64,000 nt of DNA from DSVQ01 sp964484765 (GTDB taxonomy: Bacteria; Planctomycetota; Planctomycetia; Planctomycetales; Planctomycetaceae), in NCBI GenBank assembly GCA_964484765.1, contig CAZAGI010000023.1:31858-95857 (forward strand). The letters are read 5' to 3'. The notes under the pieces are model-generated. The model made no database searches, had not been told where the DNA came from, and saw only the letters and a list, made by a program, of their open reading frames with translations. Made by a program: the position numbers and the translations under genes. Each line of letters begins with the position of its first letter. Positions within the stretch are counted from its first letter, which is position 1. Positions 34,744 through 44,003 of the stretch are shown here, one piece after another.

Positions 34744-35852
34744 GGTCGCTTCGCGATCTTTCGCAACACCGCCGCCCCGCGCAACAGCGTCTCATCTTCC
34801 GCGGCGAACGACAACCGAAAATGCGTGTCGCGCTGGCTGAAGACACCACCGGGGATGATGAGCAGTTCGTTTTTGATCGCTTCGGCGACGAACTCCGTCC
34901 CTGTGCCCCACGGTGTTTTCACGAAGAGATAAAACGCCCCGTTGGCACCGTGGATTTCGTAGTGATCCTTGAGTTCATTACGAATCAGATCGCGCTTGCG
35001 GCGGTATTCGACGACGCGATCGCTGATGTCGCAATTCCACGCGGCAATCCCCGCCCACTGCACCGGCTGCGGGGCGCACACGAAGGTGAACTGCTGCAGC
35101 TTGATCATCTGCTCGATGACGTGCTTCGGTCCATGCGCCCAACCCAGACGCAGACCCGTCATGGAGTGCGATTTGCTGAAGCCATCGATGACAATCGTCT
35201 GATCATTCCATTTGGTCGGGCTGACAAACGGCTGGTCGTAGCAGAAGACGCGATAGATCTCGTCGCTGATCAGCGCGATGTCCTTTTCCTTGCACAATAG
35301 CGCGAGGCCGCGCAGTTCGTCTTCTGTCGCCACATACCCGGACGGATTGCATGGGCTGTTGACGATGAGGACTTTCGTCCGCGAGGTGATCGCATCGCGG
35401 ACTTTATTCAGATCGATGCGGAAGTCGGGGTACGTGTCGATGAGCACCGTCGTGCCGCCGCACATCGTGGTGAGGTGCTTGTACATCACGAACCACGGAT
35501 CGAAGCACAACACTTCGTCACCGGGGTTCACGAGGGTGGAGAGCGCGAGCATCAACCCGCCGGAGGTGCCGCTGGTGATGAACGCCTGCCGGTCCGTATG
35601 ACCGGTTTCTTTCGTGACGGATTGCTGCACCAGTTCCAGCAGCGGCTTGATCCCCTGTGTCTGGCTGTAAACGTTTTTCCCGGCGTTGACGGCGTCATTG
35701 AGCGACTGTTTCACCGTCGGCGGCGTATCGAAGTGCGGTTGCCCGATGCTCAGGTTGATCGGGTTCTTCATCGTCGCCGCAAGATCGAAAACCTTACGGA
35801 TGCCGGACGCATCAATCTTGTGCATCCGGTCGGCAATCCAGCGTTGTGACAT
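34740..35852 (-). CDS. Class I/II PLP-dependent aminotransferase
   Basis: A 370-residue fold-type-I aminotransferase of the aspartate/aromatic type. The protein has NLSIGQPHFDTPP near the N-terminus, TSGTSGGLMLAL (PLP phosphate region), NSPCNPSGYVA, SDEIYRVFCYD, and the Schiff-base lysine K227 in DGFSKSHSMTGLRLGW. The ATG at 35852 begins the conserved part; an in-frame extension to 35903 lacks support. It overlaps the glycosyltransferase by 4 bp, giving translational coupling. Substrate preference cannot be read; aspartate or alanine-type is typical. Confidence 0.94.
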   Translation of the reverse strand: MSQRWIADRMHKIDASGIRKVFDLAATMKNPINLSIGQPHFDTPPTVKQSLNDAVNAGKNVYSQTQGIKPLLELVQQSVTKETGHTDRQAFITSGTSGGLMLALSTLVNPGDEVLCFDPWFVMYKHLTTMCGGTTVLIDTYPDFRIDLNKVRDAITSRTKVLIVNSPCNPSGYVATEDELRGLALLCKEKDIALISDEIYRVFCYDQPFVSPTKWNDQTIVIDGFSKSHSMTGLRLGWAHGPKHVIEQMIKLQQFTFVCAPQPVQWAGIAAWNCDISDRVVEYRRKRDLIRNELKDHYEIHGANGAFYLFVKTPWGTGTEFVAEAIKNELLIIPGGVFSQRDTHFRLSFAAEDETLLRGAAVLRKIAKRP

Positions 35853-35943
35853 GGTGGCAGGGTTCGCGGTGGTGAAGGAAACAGCCACGCGCGAGCATAC
35901 CACACGACGCCCAGGGAATGCATGCGTTGGGATGCGTCCGCTT

Positions 35944-36690
35944 TCAGCGCGGTGCCGTCAATCGCTTGCGGATATCGAGATGAATCTTGTCGTCCCATTC
36001 CGCGCCGATGTGTGCGTTCGGACTGAACAACGCCCCATAGGGTGGGCCACCGGGACGCAGGAAACCCTGCTTGGCATCGGCGAGATCAACGGGAATGACG
36101 CGCGGTTCGTTCTGCCACGGCGCCCACACCACCGCGCTGCGACTGGCATACTGCACCGCAATGGTCACGTTCTTTGGCAGCGTCGCCGGACGTTTCGAAT
36201 TCGGCCTCCCTGCCGAGGAGGGATCGAGAAACACAACGAGTGGGATCTGACATTTCGGCTCCGCGTCGGCGAGCGCTTCGCACACCTCCCACGCCGTGTG
36301 ACCACCCCAACTGTTGCCAACAATCCGGATCGATGTCTCCGGTTGTTTCTGCAGGTGTTCCTTGATGTGCGTCACGATTGCGACAGTGCCAGGTGGCGTT
36401 TCCGCGTTGATCTGTCCCGGCGGTGTGCCGTTCCAGTTGAAATACTCTGCGGAGATTTTGCCCGCCCGCAGATCGTTCCGCAGTTGGAACATGCCGCTGT
36501 TCCCTTCCCCGCGGCGAGCCGTGCCATTGAGCTGCGCCGGCGTGGGATCGGAATCAAAGCCGCCGATGAGAACAATGTGGGGAGTGCTTGCGGGAATATC
36601 CGCAGCAATCGTTTGGGCAATCCATCCCGTCGTCAACGTCAGCCACGCCAGGATCAAGATCGTCGTCAGAGTTTGATCGTGCCTCACCAT
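35944..36690 (-). CDS. Exported alpha/beta-hydrolase-like protein
   Basis: A 248-residue protein with a signal peptide (TLTTILILAWLTLTTGWIAQTIAA). The fold is suggested by HIVLIGGFDSDP early, and a nucleophile elbow IRIVGNSWGGHTAWE with Ser127 at the centre of GNSWG, followed by VVFLDPSS for an acid. A catalytic His would be near HIGAEWDDKIHLD. This is most like lipase/esterase or acyltransferase folds. The ATG at 36690 is preferred to 36696 since GGAG then sits 9 bp away. It is divergent from the DUF1549 gene. No clear partner gene is seen. Confidence 0.75.
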   Translation of the reverse strand: MVRHDQTLTTILILAWLTLTTGWIAQTIAADIPASTPHIVLIGGFDSDPTPAQLNGTARRGEGNSGMFQLRNDLRAGKISAEYFNWNGTPPGQINAETPPGTVAIVTHIKEHLQKQPETSIRIVGNSWGGHTAWEVCEALADAEPKCQIPLVVFLDPSSAGRPNSKRPATLPKNVTIAVQYASRSAVVWAPWQNEPRVIPVDLADAKQGFLRPGGPPYGALFSPNAHIGAEWDDKIHLDIRKRLTAPR

Positions 36691-36776
36691 GCGCATCGTC
36701 TCCCACTGAATGAAAACCTCGATTGGCGGACATCATAGCAAAACAGTTTCACGTACAATCGCCGATGGACACGAAT

Positions 36777-36804
36777 GGATTCATCAGGGTACACTGATGA
36801 GTCC
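36777..36804. promoter_or_regulatory. 11-bp hairpin in the control region before the DUF1549 gene
   Basis: GGATTCATCAG-GGTACA-CTGATGAGTCC forms an 11-bp stem with one wobble pair and a 6-base loop, 62 bp before the downstream ATG. It may be a 5' leader hairpin or a protein site. No T-tract follows. Confidence 0.45.
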
Positions 36805-36866
36805 GACGCACGTGTTGTGCGCTGTCGGCCTGCCGTCGTCTTCCTGCCATCAACAACGAGAGTGAC

Positions 36867-39800
36867 ATGCCTCGCTGGTCTGCCTCGATCACGATTTGTG
36901 CTGCTGCTTTGTTTGCGTGCCCGTCATTCCTGCATGGTGATGAGAAACTGCAGTTCAACCGAGATATCCGACCGATCCTCTCGAACAACTGTTATCTCTG
37001 CCATGGCCCCGACGTGAAGCACCGTGAGGGCGGACTACGGCTTGATCAAGCCGCAGGGGCGACGACGAAACTGGAATCAGGACAGACCGCCGTCGTTCCT
37101 GGTGATGTGAATGCCAGCGAACTCGTCAAACGGATTCTGTCGACCGATCCCAACACAGTCATGCCCCCGCCCAACAGCGGCAAGGCGATCACCGATGCCC
37201 AGCGCGAAACATTGAAGAAATGGGTCGCCGAAGGGGCCGAGTATCAGGGACACTGGTCGTTCATTGCTCCGCAGCGACCGACGCCGCCAGCGGTCAAACG
37301 GATGGATCTGGTCCGTAACGACATCGATCCGTTCCTGTTGTCGCGATTGGAAAAGGACCGCCTGGAACCCAACGGCGAAGCGGACAAGGTGACGCTGATC
37401 CGGCGAGTGACGTTCGACCTCACCGGATTGCCACCGACTCCCGCGGAAGTGGATGCGTTTCTCGCCGACACATCTCCCGAAGCGTACACCAAACTCGTAG
37501 ACCGCCTGCTCGATTCGCCGCGGTACGGCGAGCATCTCGGCCGCATCTGGCTGGACGCCGCGCGGTATGGGGACACGCACGGCTTGCACCTCGACAACGA
37601 ACGTTCGCTGTGGCCGTATCGGGAATGGGTGATCAACGCCTTCAACACGAATCTGCCGTTCGATCAGTTCACGATCCATCAACTGGCGGGCGACCTGTTG
37701 CCGAACCCGACGCGCGAACAACGGATCGCGACGGGATTCAATCGGTGCAACGTCACGACCAGCGAAGGGGGCTCGATCAACGACGAAGTGCTGGTGCGTT
37801 ACGCGGTTGATCGGACCGAGACGATGGGCACGGTCTGGATGGGGCTGACACTCAACTGCACGGTCTGCCACAGTCACAAGTTCGACCCCATCACGCAGAA
37901 GGAATTTTACTCACTGTATGCCTATTTCAATTCGATTGCCGATGCCGCGATGGATGGCAACGCCCTGTTACCGCCGCCGATCCTGAAGCTACCGAGCGAT
38001 GAGCAGACGGCGAAGATTACGGATCTCGACCAGAAGATTGCCGCGACGCAGAAAACCATCAGCGACACGCTGGCAGCCTACAAATACGACGACCCCGTGT
38101 TACAGGGTGCGCCGGTCGATGCGTTGACGGTCCTGCGAAAAGACGTGGTGTGGTTCGATGACGATCCGCCCTCGGGCGCGAATCTGCAGGGGAACACGCC
38201 GTGGGAGTTCGTCACCGCCGATAAAGGCCCGGTCTACAGCGGTGCGAAAGCGTCAACCCGTACCGGCGAAGGCATCACGCAGCACTTCTTCACCGGAGTG
38301 AACCCGCCGTTGAAAATCGGCGCGGGCGACCGGCTGTTCGCATATGTCTATCTTGACCCGCAGAATCCGCCTAAGGCCGTGATGTTGCAGTTCAATGATG
38401 GTTCATGGGAACACCGCGTGAACTTCGGCAGCGATCAGATCACGTTCGGTGCGCCGAACACGCCTGCCAAGGTGCAGGGCGGACCGTTGCCAGAACTCGG
38501 CAAATGGGTGCGGTTGGAAGTCGAAGCCAGCCAGGTGAATCTCCCACCGGGAGCGATGCTCAACGGTTGGGCGTTCACCCAGTTCGGCGGCAAAGTCTAC
38601 TGGGACAAAGCGGGGATCGTCAGTTTCGCCGCGGACGCCGGTCCGGTCCGTTCGCAACTCGTCTGGGAAGACAACGAACGCGGTAAAGCGACATCAACTG
38701 TGCCAGTACATCTCGTCGCGATCATCAAGACCGCCGAGGACAAACGGAACACCGATCAGCAGAAACAACTTCGCGACTACTTCTTGCAGAACGTGTGTGC
38801 CGACACGCGGGCCACGTTTGATCCGCTGAACCAGCAGATCGCCGATTACAACAAACAAAAGACCGACGTCGACAATGCGATCCCCGCGACGATGGTCGCC
38901 GAGGATTTGCCACAGCCGCGCGAAGCGTTTGTGCTCGTCCGGGGTGCATATGACAAGCGAGCGGACAAGGTCGACCGGGGCGTCCCCGCCGTCTTCCCGC
39001 CGTTGCCGGAAGGGTCACCGAACAATCGGCTCGGTCTCGCGCAGTGGCTGACGTCGCCGCAGCATCCGCTCACCGCGCGGGTGATTGTGAACCGATACTG
39101 GCAGCATTACTTCGGCACCGGCCTCGTGAAAACCGCGGAAGACTTTGGTGCTCAGGGACAATGGCCGTCGAACCCCGAACTGCTCGACTGGCTGGCGACG
39201 GAATTCATCCGCACGGGCTGGGATGTGAAAGCCATGCAGAAGCTGATCGTCACCTCCGGGGCTTATCGCCGGGCGACGAAAGTCACACCGGAATTACTGA
39301 AGCGCGATCCCGAGAACATTCTGCTCGCGCGGGGACCACGCTTCCGTCTTGATGCGGAAACGATCCGCGATTCGGCGTTGTCGATCAGCGGTCTGCTTGT
39401 CGAACGCAAAGGCGGCAAGAGCGTGAAGCCCTATCAACCGGAAGGCGTATGGGAAGCGGTCGCGTTCGTCGGCAGCAACACCAGCGCGTTCAAACCGGAT
39501 AGCGGTGAAGCGCTTTATCGCCGCAGTCTTTACACGTTCTGGAAGCGGACGAGCCCTCCGCCAGCCATGTTGACGATGGATGCTCCGTCGCGCGAAAACT
39601 GCACGGTGCGACGTCCTCGGACCAATACGCCGCTCCAGTCACTCGTGTTGATGAACGACGTGCAATACGTCGAAGCCGCCCGGCGACTCGCCGAACGCAT
39701 GATGAAAGACGGCGGCAGCCAGCCGGCCGATCGGTTGGAATACGGTTTCCGTCTGGCGACGGCCCGTAAGCCATCATCTTCAGAATCGCAGGTGTTGCAG

Positions 39801-39974
39801 ACGATCTTCGCCAAGCACCTCGCGAAGTTCACGCAGGACACCGCCGCCGCAGAAAAACTCCTCGCTGCCGGTACCGCCCCGCGTGATACCGCGCTGCCAA
39901 TGCCCGAGCACGCCGCCTACACGATGGCTGCAAATCTGCTACTCAATCTGGATGAGACGATTACAAAGGAGTGA
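36867..39974 (+). CDS. DUF1549/DUF1553 protein with planctomycete cytochrome c-type heme motif
   Basis: A 1035-residue exported protein. A signal peptide (SITICAAALFACPSFLHG) precedes a c-type heme motif CYLCH at 42-46 in NNCYLCHGPDVKHREGG (PSCyt1-like). DUF1549 spans roughly residues 150-360, with RVTFDLTGLPPTPAEVDAFL, LDSPRYGEHLGRIWLDAARY and a second CxxCH at 331-335 (CTVCHSHKFDPI). A jelly-roll-like insert with W and G rich strands occupies about 440-600. DUF1553 is C-terminal: RVIVNRYWQHYFGTGLV, TPLQSLVLMNDVQYVEAAR. These proteins sit beside DUF1501 genes in Planctomycetes; an electron-transfer or polysaccharide-related role is suspected, not shown. Confidence 0.93.
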   Translation: MPRWSASITICAAALFACPSFLHGDEKLQFNRDIRPILSNNCYLCHGPDVKHREGGLRLDQAAGATTKLESGQTAVVPGDVNASELVKRILSTDPNTVMPPPNSGKAITDAQRETLKKWVAEGAEYQGHWSFIAPQRPTPPAVKRMDLVRNDIDPFLLSRLEKDRLEPNGEADKVTLIRRVTFDLTGLPPTPAEVDAFLADTSPEAYTKLVDRLLDSPRYGEHLGRIWLDAARYGDTHGLHLDNERSLWPYREWVINAFNTNLPFDQFTIHQLAGDLLPNPTREQRIATGFNRCNVTTSEGGSINDEVLVRYAVDRTETMGTVWMGLTLNCTVCHSHKFDPITQKEFYSLYAYFNSIADAAMDGNALLPPPILKLPSDEQTAKITDLDQKIAATQKTISDTLAAYKYDDPVLQGAPVDALTVLRKDVVWFDDDPPSGANLQGNTPWEFVTADKGPVYSGAKASTRTGEGITQHFFTGVNPPLKIGAGDRLFAYVYLDPQNPPKAVMLQFNDGSWEHRVNFGSDQITFGAPNTPAKVQGGPLPELGKWVRLEVEASQVNLPPGAMLNGWAFTQFGGKVYWDKAGIVSFAADAGPVRSQLVWEDNERGKATSTVPVHLVAIIKTAEDKRNTDQQKQLRDYFLQNVCADTRATFDPLNQQIADYNKQKTDVDNAIPATMVAEDLPQPREAFVLVRGAYDKRADKVDRGVPAVFPPLPEGSPNNRLGLAQWLTSPQHPLTARVIVNRYWQHYFGTGLVKTAEDFGAQGQWPSNPELLDWLATEFIRTGWDVKAMQKLIVTSGAYRRATKVTPELLKRDPENILLARGPRFRLDAETIRDSALSISGLLVERKGGKSVKPYQPEGVWEAVAFVGSNTSAFKPDSGEALYRRSLYTFWKRTSPPPAMLTMDAPSRENCTVRRPRTNTPLQSLVLMNDVQYVEAARRLAERMMKDGGSQPADRLEYGFRLATARKPSSSESQVLQTIFAKHLAKFTQDTAAAEKLLAAGTAPRDTALPMPEHAAYTMAANLLLNLDETITKE

Positions 39975-39995
39975 CCGCGACGCGATCTGAGATTC

Positions 39996-40004
39996 TGGTA
40001 TGAT
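39996..40004 (+). promoter_or_regulatory. Possible extended -10 promoter
   Basis: TGGTATGAT fits an extended -10 element (TGnTATGAT) 13 bp before the ATG of the nucleotidyltransferase-like gene. No good -35 is seen. This would give the inserted gene its own promoter inside the DUF1549-DUF1501 interval, with a very short leader. Confidence 0.35.
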
Positions 40005-40016
40005 TTCTTAACGACT

Positions 40017-40607
40017 ATGACAACAGCCACACTACTTCCCTTTGATTTTGGACGAATCGTGAACGCGATTCAGAAAGTCGAAGATCGTCTGCTGCGCGCG
40101 ACCGCTGCACTTGATGCTGGTGGCGTGCTCTATGCCGTCGTGGGCGGCAATGCGGTTGCCAACTGGGTTTCGCGTGTTGACGAAGGGGCTGTCCGGTTCA
40201 CGAAGGATGTGGATCTGATGATCCGTCGAATGGATTTACCTGCTGCGGCTTTGACCATGCAAGCGGCAGGGTTTCAGCATCGCCATGCTGCTGGAATTGA
40301 TTTCTTTCTGGATGGGCCAGACGCAAAATTCTCCGACGCCGTCCATCTCATCTTCGCCGGTGAGAAAGTCCGCCAAGAGTACGTGGTTCCTGCACCCGAT
40401 GTGACTGAATCCGAACGATCAGGACATTACCGGGTTCTGGCATTGGAAGCCCTGGTGCGTATGAAATTGACCTCGTATCGCGATCGCGATCGGACTCACT
40501 TGCGAGATATGCTTGGCGTCGGGCTACTTGATGCAACCTGGCCCGCGCGATTTCAGCCGGAATTGGCGGCGCGACTGCAAATTCTCATCGACAATCCTGA
40601 AAACTGA
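40017..40607 (+). CDS. Nucleotidyltransferase-like protein (MNT/AbiEii-like fold)
   Basis: A 196-residue protein with YAVVGGNAVANWVSRVDEG followed by RFTKDVDLMIRR. The GG..A...W and T-x-D-x-D features are those of pol-beta-superfamily nucleotidyltransferases used as toxins or modifying enzymes (AbiEii/MNT group). The final part (ALEALVRMKLTSYRDRDRTHLRDML) also matches this group. No ribosome site is obvious; a possible extended -10 lies 13 bp upstream. The gene sits between the DUF1549/1553 and DUF1501 genes, which are usually adjacent, so it looks inserted. No antitoxin-like gene is next to it. Function unproven. Confidence 0.75.
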   Translation: MTTATLLPFDFGRIVNAIQKVEDRLLRATAALDAGGVLYAVVGGNAVANWVSRVDEGAVRFTKDVDLMIRRMDLPAAALTMQAAGFQHRHAAGIDFFLDGPDAKFSDAVHLIFAGEKVRQEYVVPAPDVTESERSGHYRVLALEALVRMKLTSYRDRDRTHLRDMLGVGLLDATWPARFQPELAARLQILIDNPEN

Positions 40608-40648
40608 ACCGTATCGACAATCACGATCTACGGATTTGGAGCATACGC

Positions 40649-42124
40649 ATGGACCACAACCTCTTCGATCAATACCGCACGGCGATGACGCGGCGGTATT
40701 TCTTTGGCAAGACCGCGGCGGGCATCGGGGGCGCGGCGCTGGCGTCGTGCCTCAATCCGCATCTGTTTGCCAACCCGGCTCTTGTCGATGGTTCGCCGCA
40801 GTCGTTTGGCACGATGCCGGTGCTGCATCATTCGCCGAAGGCTAAGCGCGTGATCTGGTTGTTCATGGCGGATGGTCCGTCGCAACTCGATCTGTGGGAC
40901 TACAAGCCGGGCCTTGCCGAATGGTTCGACAAGGACCTGCCCGAATCGGCACGCAACGGACAACGCATCACCACGATGACGTCGGGGCAGGCACGGTTCC
41001 CGATCGCACCGTCGGTGTTCAAGTTCGCGCAGCACGGCCAGCACGGCGCGTGGGTGAGCGAACTGTTGCCGAATATGGCGGGCGTCGTCGATGACATCGC
41101 CATCGTCAAGTCGATGCACACCGACGCGATCAACCACGACCCGGCGATCACATTCATTCAAACCGGAAGCGAAATCCCCGGCCGGCCGTCGCTGGGGGCA
41201 TGGCTCTCCTACGGCATCGGCAGCCCCAATCAGGATCTGCCGTCGTATGTTGTCCTCATCTCGCGCATTGCCAACGGCTCGGCGACTCAGGCGCTCTTCT
41301 CAAGGCTGTGGGGATCGGGCTTCCTGCCGACGACGCACGCCGGGGTCTCGCTCCGTTCCACCGGCGATCCCGTGCTGTATCTCTCGAATCCCAGCGGCGT
41401 CGATGCGGAAACCCGCCGCACCATGCTCGATGGTCTCACGGCACTCAATCAACAGAAGTTCGCCGAAGTCGGTGACCCGGAAATCAACGCCCGCATTGCC
41501 CAGTACGAAATGGCGTACCGCATGCAGACTTCTGTGCCGGAACTCGCCGACATGAAAGACGAACCGAAGCACGTCCTCGACATGTACGGACCGGAAGTCT
41601 CGCAACCGGGCTCGTTTGCCTACAACTGTCTGATGGCCCGCCGACTCGCCGAACGGGGCGTGCGGTTCACGCAGGTCTTCCTCCGCGGCTGGGATCACCA
41701 CGGCAACTTGCCGGGCTCGATCCGCAACCTGGTGAAGGCGGCCGATCAACCGTGCGCGGCCCTCATCAAAGACCTGAAGCAGCGCGGCATGCTTGATGAC
41801 ACGCTCGTGGTCTGGGGCGGTGAATTCGGCCGCACGGTTTACAGCCAGGGAACGCTCTCCAAGACCGATTATGGGCGCGATCACCACCCGCGCAACTTCA
41901 CCATGTGGATGGCCGGTGGCGGCATCAAACCCGGCATCGTCCACGGTCAGACCGACGAGTTCAGCTACAACATCACCGAGAAACCGGTCCACGTGCATGA
42001 CCTGAACGCGACGTTGCTGCATCTGCTCGGCATCAACCACGAACGCCTGACCTACCGCATGCAAGGCCGCGATTTCCGTCTGACCGACGTGCATGGGAAG
42101 ATTGTGACGGACCTGATTGCGTAA
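40649..42124 (+). CDS. DUF1501 protein with Tat-type signal
   Basis: A 491-residue DUF1501 protein. The N-terminus MTRRYFFGKTAAGIGGAALASCL (after a short leader) is a convincing twin-arginine signal, so the protein is probably exported folded. Characteristic segments are KRVIWLFMADGPSQLDLWDYKP, DIAIVKSMHTDAINHDPAITF, GSFAYNCLMARRLAERGVRF, and VVWGGEFGRTVYSQG with YGRDHHPRNFTMWMAGGG. TTGGAG precedes the ATG at 40649. It follows the DUF1549/1553 gene with the nucleotidyltransferase gene between. It is the usual partner of DUF1549/1553 proteins; the paralogue at 376 lacks a partner. Confidence 0.94.
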   Translation: MDHNLFDQYRTAMTRRYFFGKTAAGIGGAALASCLNPHLFANPALVDGSPQSFGTMPVLHHSPKAKRVIWLFMADGPSQLDLWDYKPGLAEWFDKDLPESARNGQRITTMTSGQARFPIAPSVFKFAQHGQHGAWVSELLPNMAGVVDDIAIVKSMHTDAINHDPAITFIQTGSEIPGRPSLGAWLSYGIGSPNQDLPSYVVLISRIANGSATQALFSRLWGSGFLPTTHAGVSLRSTGDPVLYLSNPSGVDAETRRTMLDGLTALNQQKFAEVGDPEINARIAQYEMAYRMQTSVPELADMKDEPKHVLDMYGPEVSQPGSFAYNCLMARRLAERGVRFTQVFLRGWDHHGNLPGSIRNLVKAADQPCAALIKDLKQRGMLDDTLVVWGGEFGRTVYSQGTLSKTDYGRDHHPRNFTMWMAGGGIKPGIVHGQTDEFSYNITEKPVHVHDLNATLLHLLGINHERLTYRMQGRDFRLTDVHGKIVTDLIA

Positions 42125-42131
42125 GAAAGTC

Positions 42132-42317
42132 AGCCGCGAAAAGGCACAAAAGACGCAAAAAGAAGAGATGAATCCTTTGCCACAAAAGGCACAAAACGCA
42201 CAAAAAGGGCAGAGGGGGTGACCGCTGCTTTTCTCTTCTTTTATGTGACCTTTGTGCTTCTTGTGGCAAAATGTCTTTTGGACCTTTCTTTTGCGTCCTT
42301 TGTGCCTTTTCGCGGCT
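42132..42317. repeat. Nested inverted repeat of the GGCACAAA type
   Basis: Outer arms 42132-42158 and 42291-42317 (AGCCGCGAAAAGGCACAAA core) match with one mismatch over 27 bp. Inner arms (about 42178-42205 and 42240-42270) carry the related TTGCCACAAAAGGCACAAAA unit. It is the same family as 16877-16957, and lies between the DUF1501 and isomerase genes. Confidence 0.75.
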
Positions 42318-42351
42318 AAAATGCCCTTCTCTTCCTCCTTGAAGTGATGGC

Positions 42352-43257
42352 ATGACGACAGACTTGAAGATTTCGTTTTCGACGCTCGCGTGTCCCGACT
42401 GGACGTGGTTCGATGTGCTGAAACACGGGCCGGAGTACGGCTATCAGGGTGTCGAGATTCGGCTGTTGTCGCGCGAGACGAATCTGCTGCAAATTCCCGA
42501 TCTCGCGCCGGGCCAGCGCACGAAACGCCGACAGGAATTGCAGGACGCCGGATTCCAGGTTGCGGGATTGGCGTCATCAGTCCGGTTTGATGCCCGCGAA
42601 GCCTCCGAGCGCGCGCATCAGTTGGAACAAGGTCACCGATATATCGATCTCGCAGTCGATCTCGGTGCCGGGTTCATTCGCGTCTTTGGCGATCAGCTCC
42701 CCGATGAGACCGTCGCGCGGGAAGCCGTGATACAGCAGATCGCCGATGGTTTGCACACGCTCGGTGAAGCGGCTCAACCCACGGGCGTGCAGATTCTGCT
42801 GGAAACCCACGGTGACTTTTCTGCATCACCCCCCGCCGTCGAGGTGATGCAGCGCGTGAATCATCCGCACGTCGGTCTGGTATGGGACACACATCACCCA
42901 TGGCGATTTTTCGACGAACCGCTCGCCGAGAGTTGGCAGCGCCTCAGGCCGTGGACCCGGCACACGCACTGGAAAGACAGCGTCCGTGCGACCGAACCGG
43001 CACCGACATCGGCGGAAGCGACCGCCGCGGCCCAAGCCGCCGCCGCGCTCATGGGCGGACATCGCCACGCCGATTACGTCCTGTTCCTCGGCGGCGAGTT
43101 TCCCGCGCGGGAATGCCTGAAACTTCTGCTCGACAGCGGCTACACCGGCTGGCACTCCCTCGAATGGGAGAAAATGTGGCACCCCGACCTCGCCCCGCCG
43201 GAAACGGCACTGCCATTGTTCCCGAAGAAAATGCGGGAACTGGCTGCGACGCTATAA
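42352..43257 (+). CDS. Sugar phosphate isomerase/epimerase-like TIM-barrel protein
   Basis: A 301-residue protein of the AP-endonuclease-2/xylose-isomerase-like TIM-barrel superfamily. The core includes ISFSTLACPDWTWFDVLKHG at the start, GYQGVEIRLLSRE, FIRVFGDQLPDE, VQILLETHGDFSASPPAVEV with a metal-binding Glu, HVGLVWDTHHPW with Asp/His ligands, and WHSLEWEKMWHP near the end with the last Glu. Such proteins isomerise or epimerise sugars and inositols, or have unknown targets. No ribosome site is obvious. It follows the GGCACAAA repeat and is followed by the ParD/ParE pair. Confidence 0.9.
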   Translation: MTTDLKISFSTLACPDWTWFDVLKHGPEYGYQGVEIRLLSRETNLLQIPDLAPGQRTKRRQELQDAGFQVAGLASSVRFDAREASERAHQLEQGHRYIDLAVDLGAGFIRVFGDQLPDETVAREAVIQQIADGLHTLGEAAQPTGVQILLETHGDFSASPPAVEVMQRVNHPHVGLVWDTHHPWRFFDEPLAESWQRLRPWTRHTHWKDSVRATEPAPTSAEATAAAQAAAALMGGHRHADYVLFLGGEFPARECLKLLLDSGYTGWHSLEWEKMWHPDLAPPETALPLFPKKMRELAATL

Positions 43258-43287
43258 TTCCCGGTGGAATCATTTCAGGAGACGACC

Positions 43288-43524
43288 ATGACCATCGAAC
43301 TGACGGCGGAAATGCAGGAAATCATCCGCGAACAACTGGCCACCGGTCGCTTTGCCACAGAAGCCGACGTCCTCAGTTCGGCACTGAAAAAACTACAGCA
43401 GGAATGGGAGCTCCATCAGGACATCACCGCGTCAATGGAAGATGAAGCTACCGGACGAGTCAAAGCGCTCGATGAGTTTCTCGCCGACTTTCGCGAGAAA
43501 TTCCCGGTTCCGGCCATACCATGA
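43288..43524 (+). CDS. parD: ParD-type antitoxin
   Basis: A 78-residue ribbon-helix-helix antitoxin: MTIELTAEMQEIIREQLATG is the N-terminal strand and helix, and FATEADVLSSALKKLQ is the second helix; the C-terminal acidic region wraps the toxin. AGGAG lies 8 bp before the ATG at 43288. Its stop overlaps the toxin start (ATGA, 43521-43524). Typically neutralises ParE and represses the operon. Confidence 0.88.
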   Translation: MTIELTAEMQEIIREQLATGRFATEADVLSSALKKLQQEWELHQDITASMEDEATGRVKALDEFLADFREKFPVPAIP

Positions 43525-43868
43525 AGCCGCAAGTCGCCATCACCAGCCGCGCGGAGCGACAGATCGAACGCGCGTATGGATGGTATCAAGTTCGCGATAG
43601 CGCTTCGGCGGAACGATGGTTCTCGGCGTTGTTAGAAATATTTGACCAGGTTTGCCGGTATCCTGAGAACTATCGATTGATCGATGAATCGGGACGCTTT
43701 CCAGCCGAGCTCCGCCAAGCGACCTTTGAAGCAGGGCGGAAAGCGACTCATCGCTGCGTTTTTGCAGTTCGGCCCGAGGGCATCGTCATCTATGCTGTGC
43801 GGCATCTGGCGCAAGATGAAATCGATCCGGAATCCTGGGATCTGACGGACGAAGAGAACGCAGTCTGA
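43521..43868 (+). CDS. parE: ParE/RelE-superfamily toxin
   Basis: A 115-residue toxin of the ParE/RelE fold. The pattern is VAITSRAERQIERAYGWYQV at the N-terminus, SAERWFSALLEIFDQVCRYPENY in the middle, and the C-terminal strand FAVRPEGIVIYAVRHLAQDE. ParE toxins inhibit DNA gyrase, while related RelE proteins cleave mRNA; which applies cannot be read here. The 4-bp overlap with the antitoxin gene fits a normal type II module. It is close to the DUF1559 genes but shows no link to them. Confidence 0.88.
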   Translation: MKPQVAITSRAERQIERAYGWYQVRDSASAERWFSALLEIFDQVCRYPENYRLIDESGRFPAELRQATFEAGRKATHRCVFAVRPEGIVIYAVRHLAQDEIDPESWDLTDEENAV

Positions 43869-44003
43869 CCGAGTGCCGTTCGCGACGATCCCTCGGCAGA
43901 TTCTTCCAGCGGAACATCGCCGGATTGGCGTATGTATGATGAAACGCTGGCAACGTCTTGCCATCCCATCTCGCTGCACCTGTCACATCCTGGAGTCCGC
44001 AGC

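Noticed and set aside
41300..42577. 425-codon minus-strand frame opposite the DUF1501 gene and repeat
   Set aside because: Runs across the GGCACAAA repeat and the DUF1501 gene; shadow.
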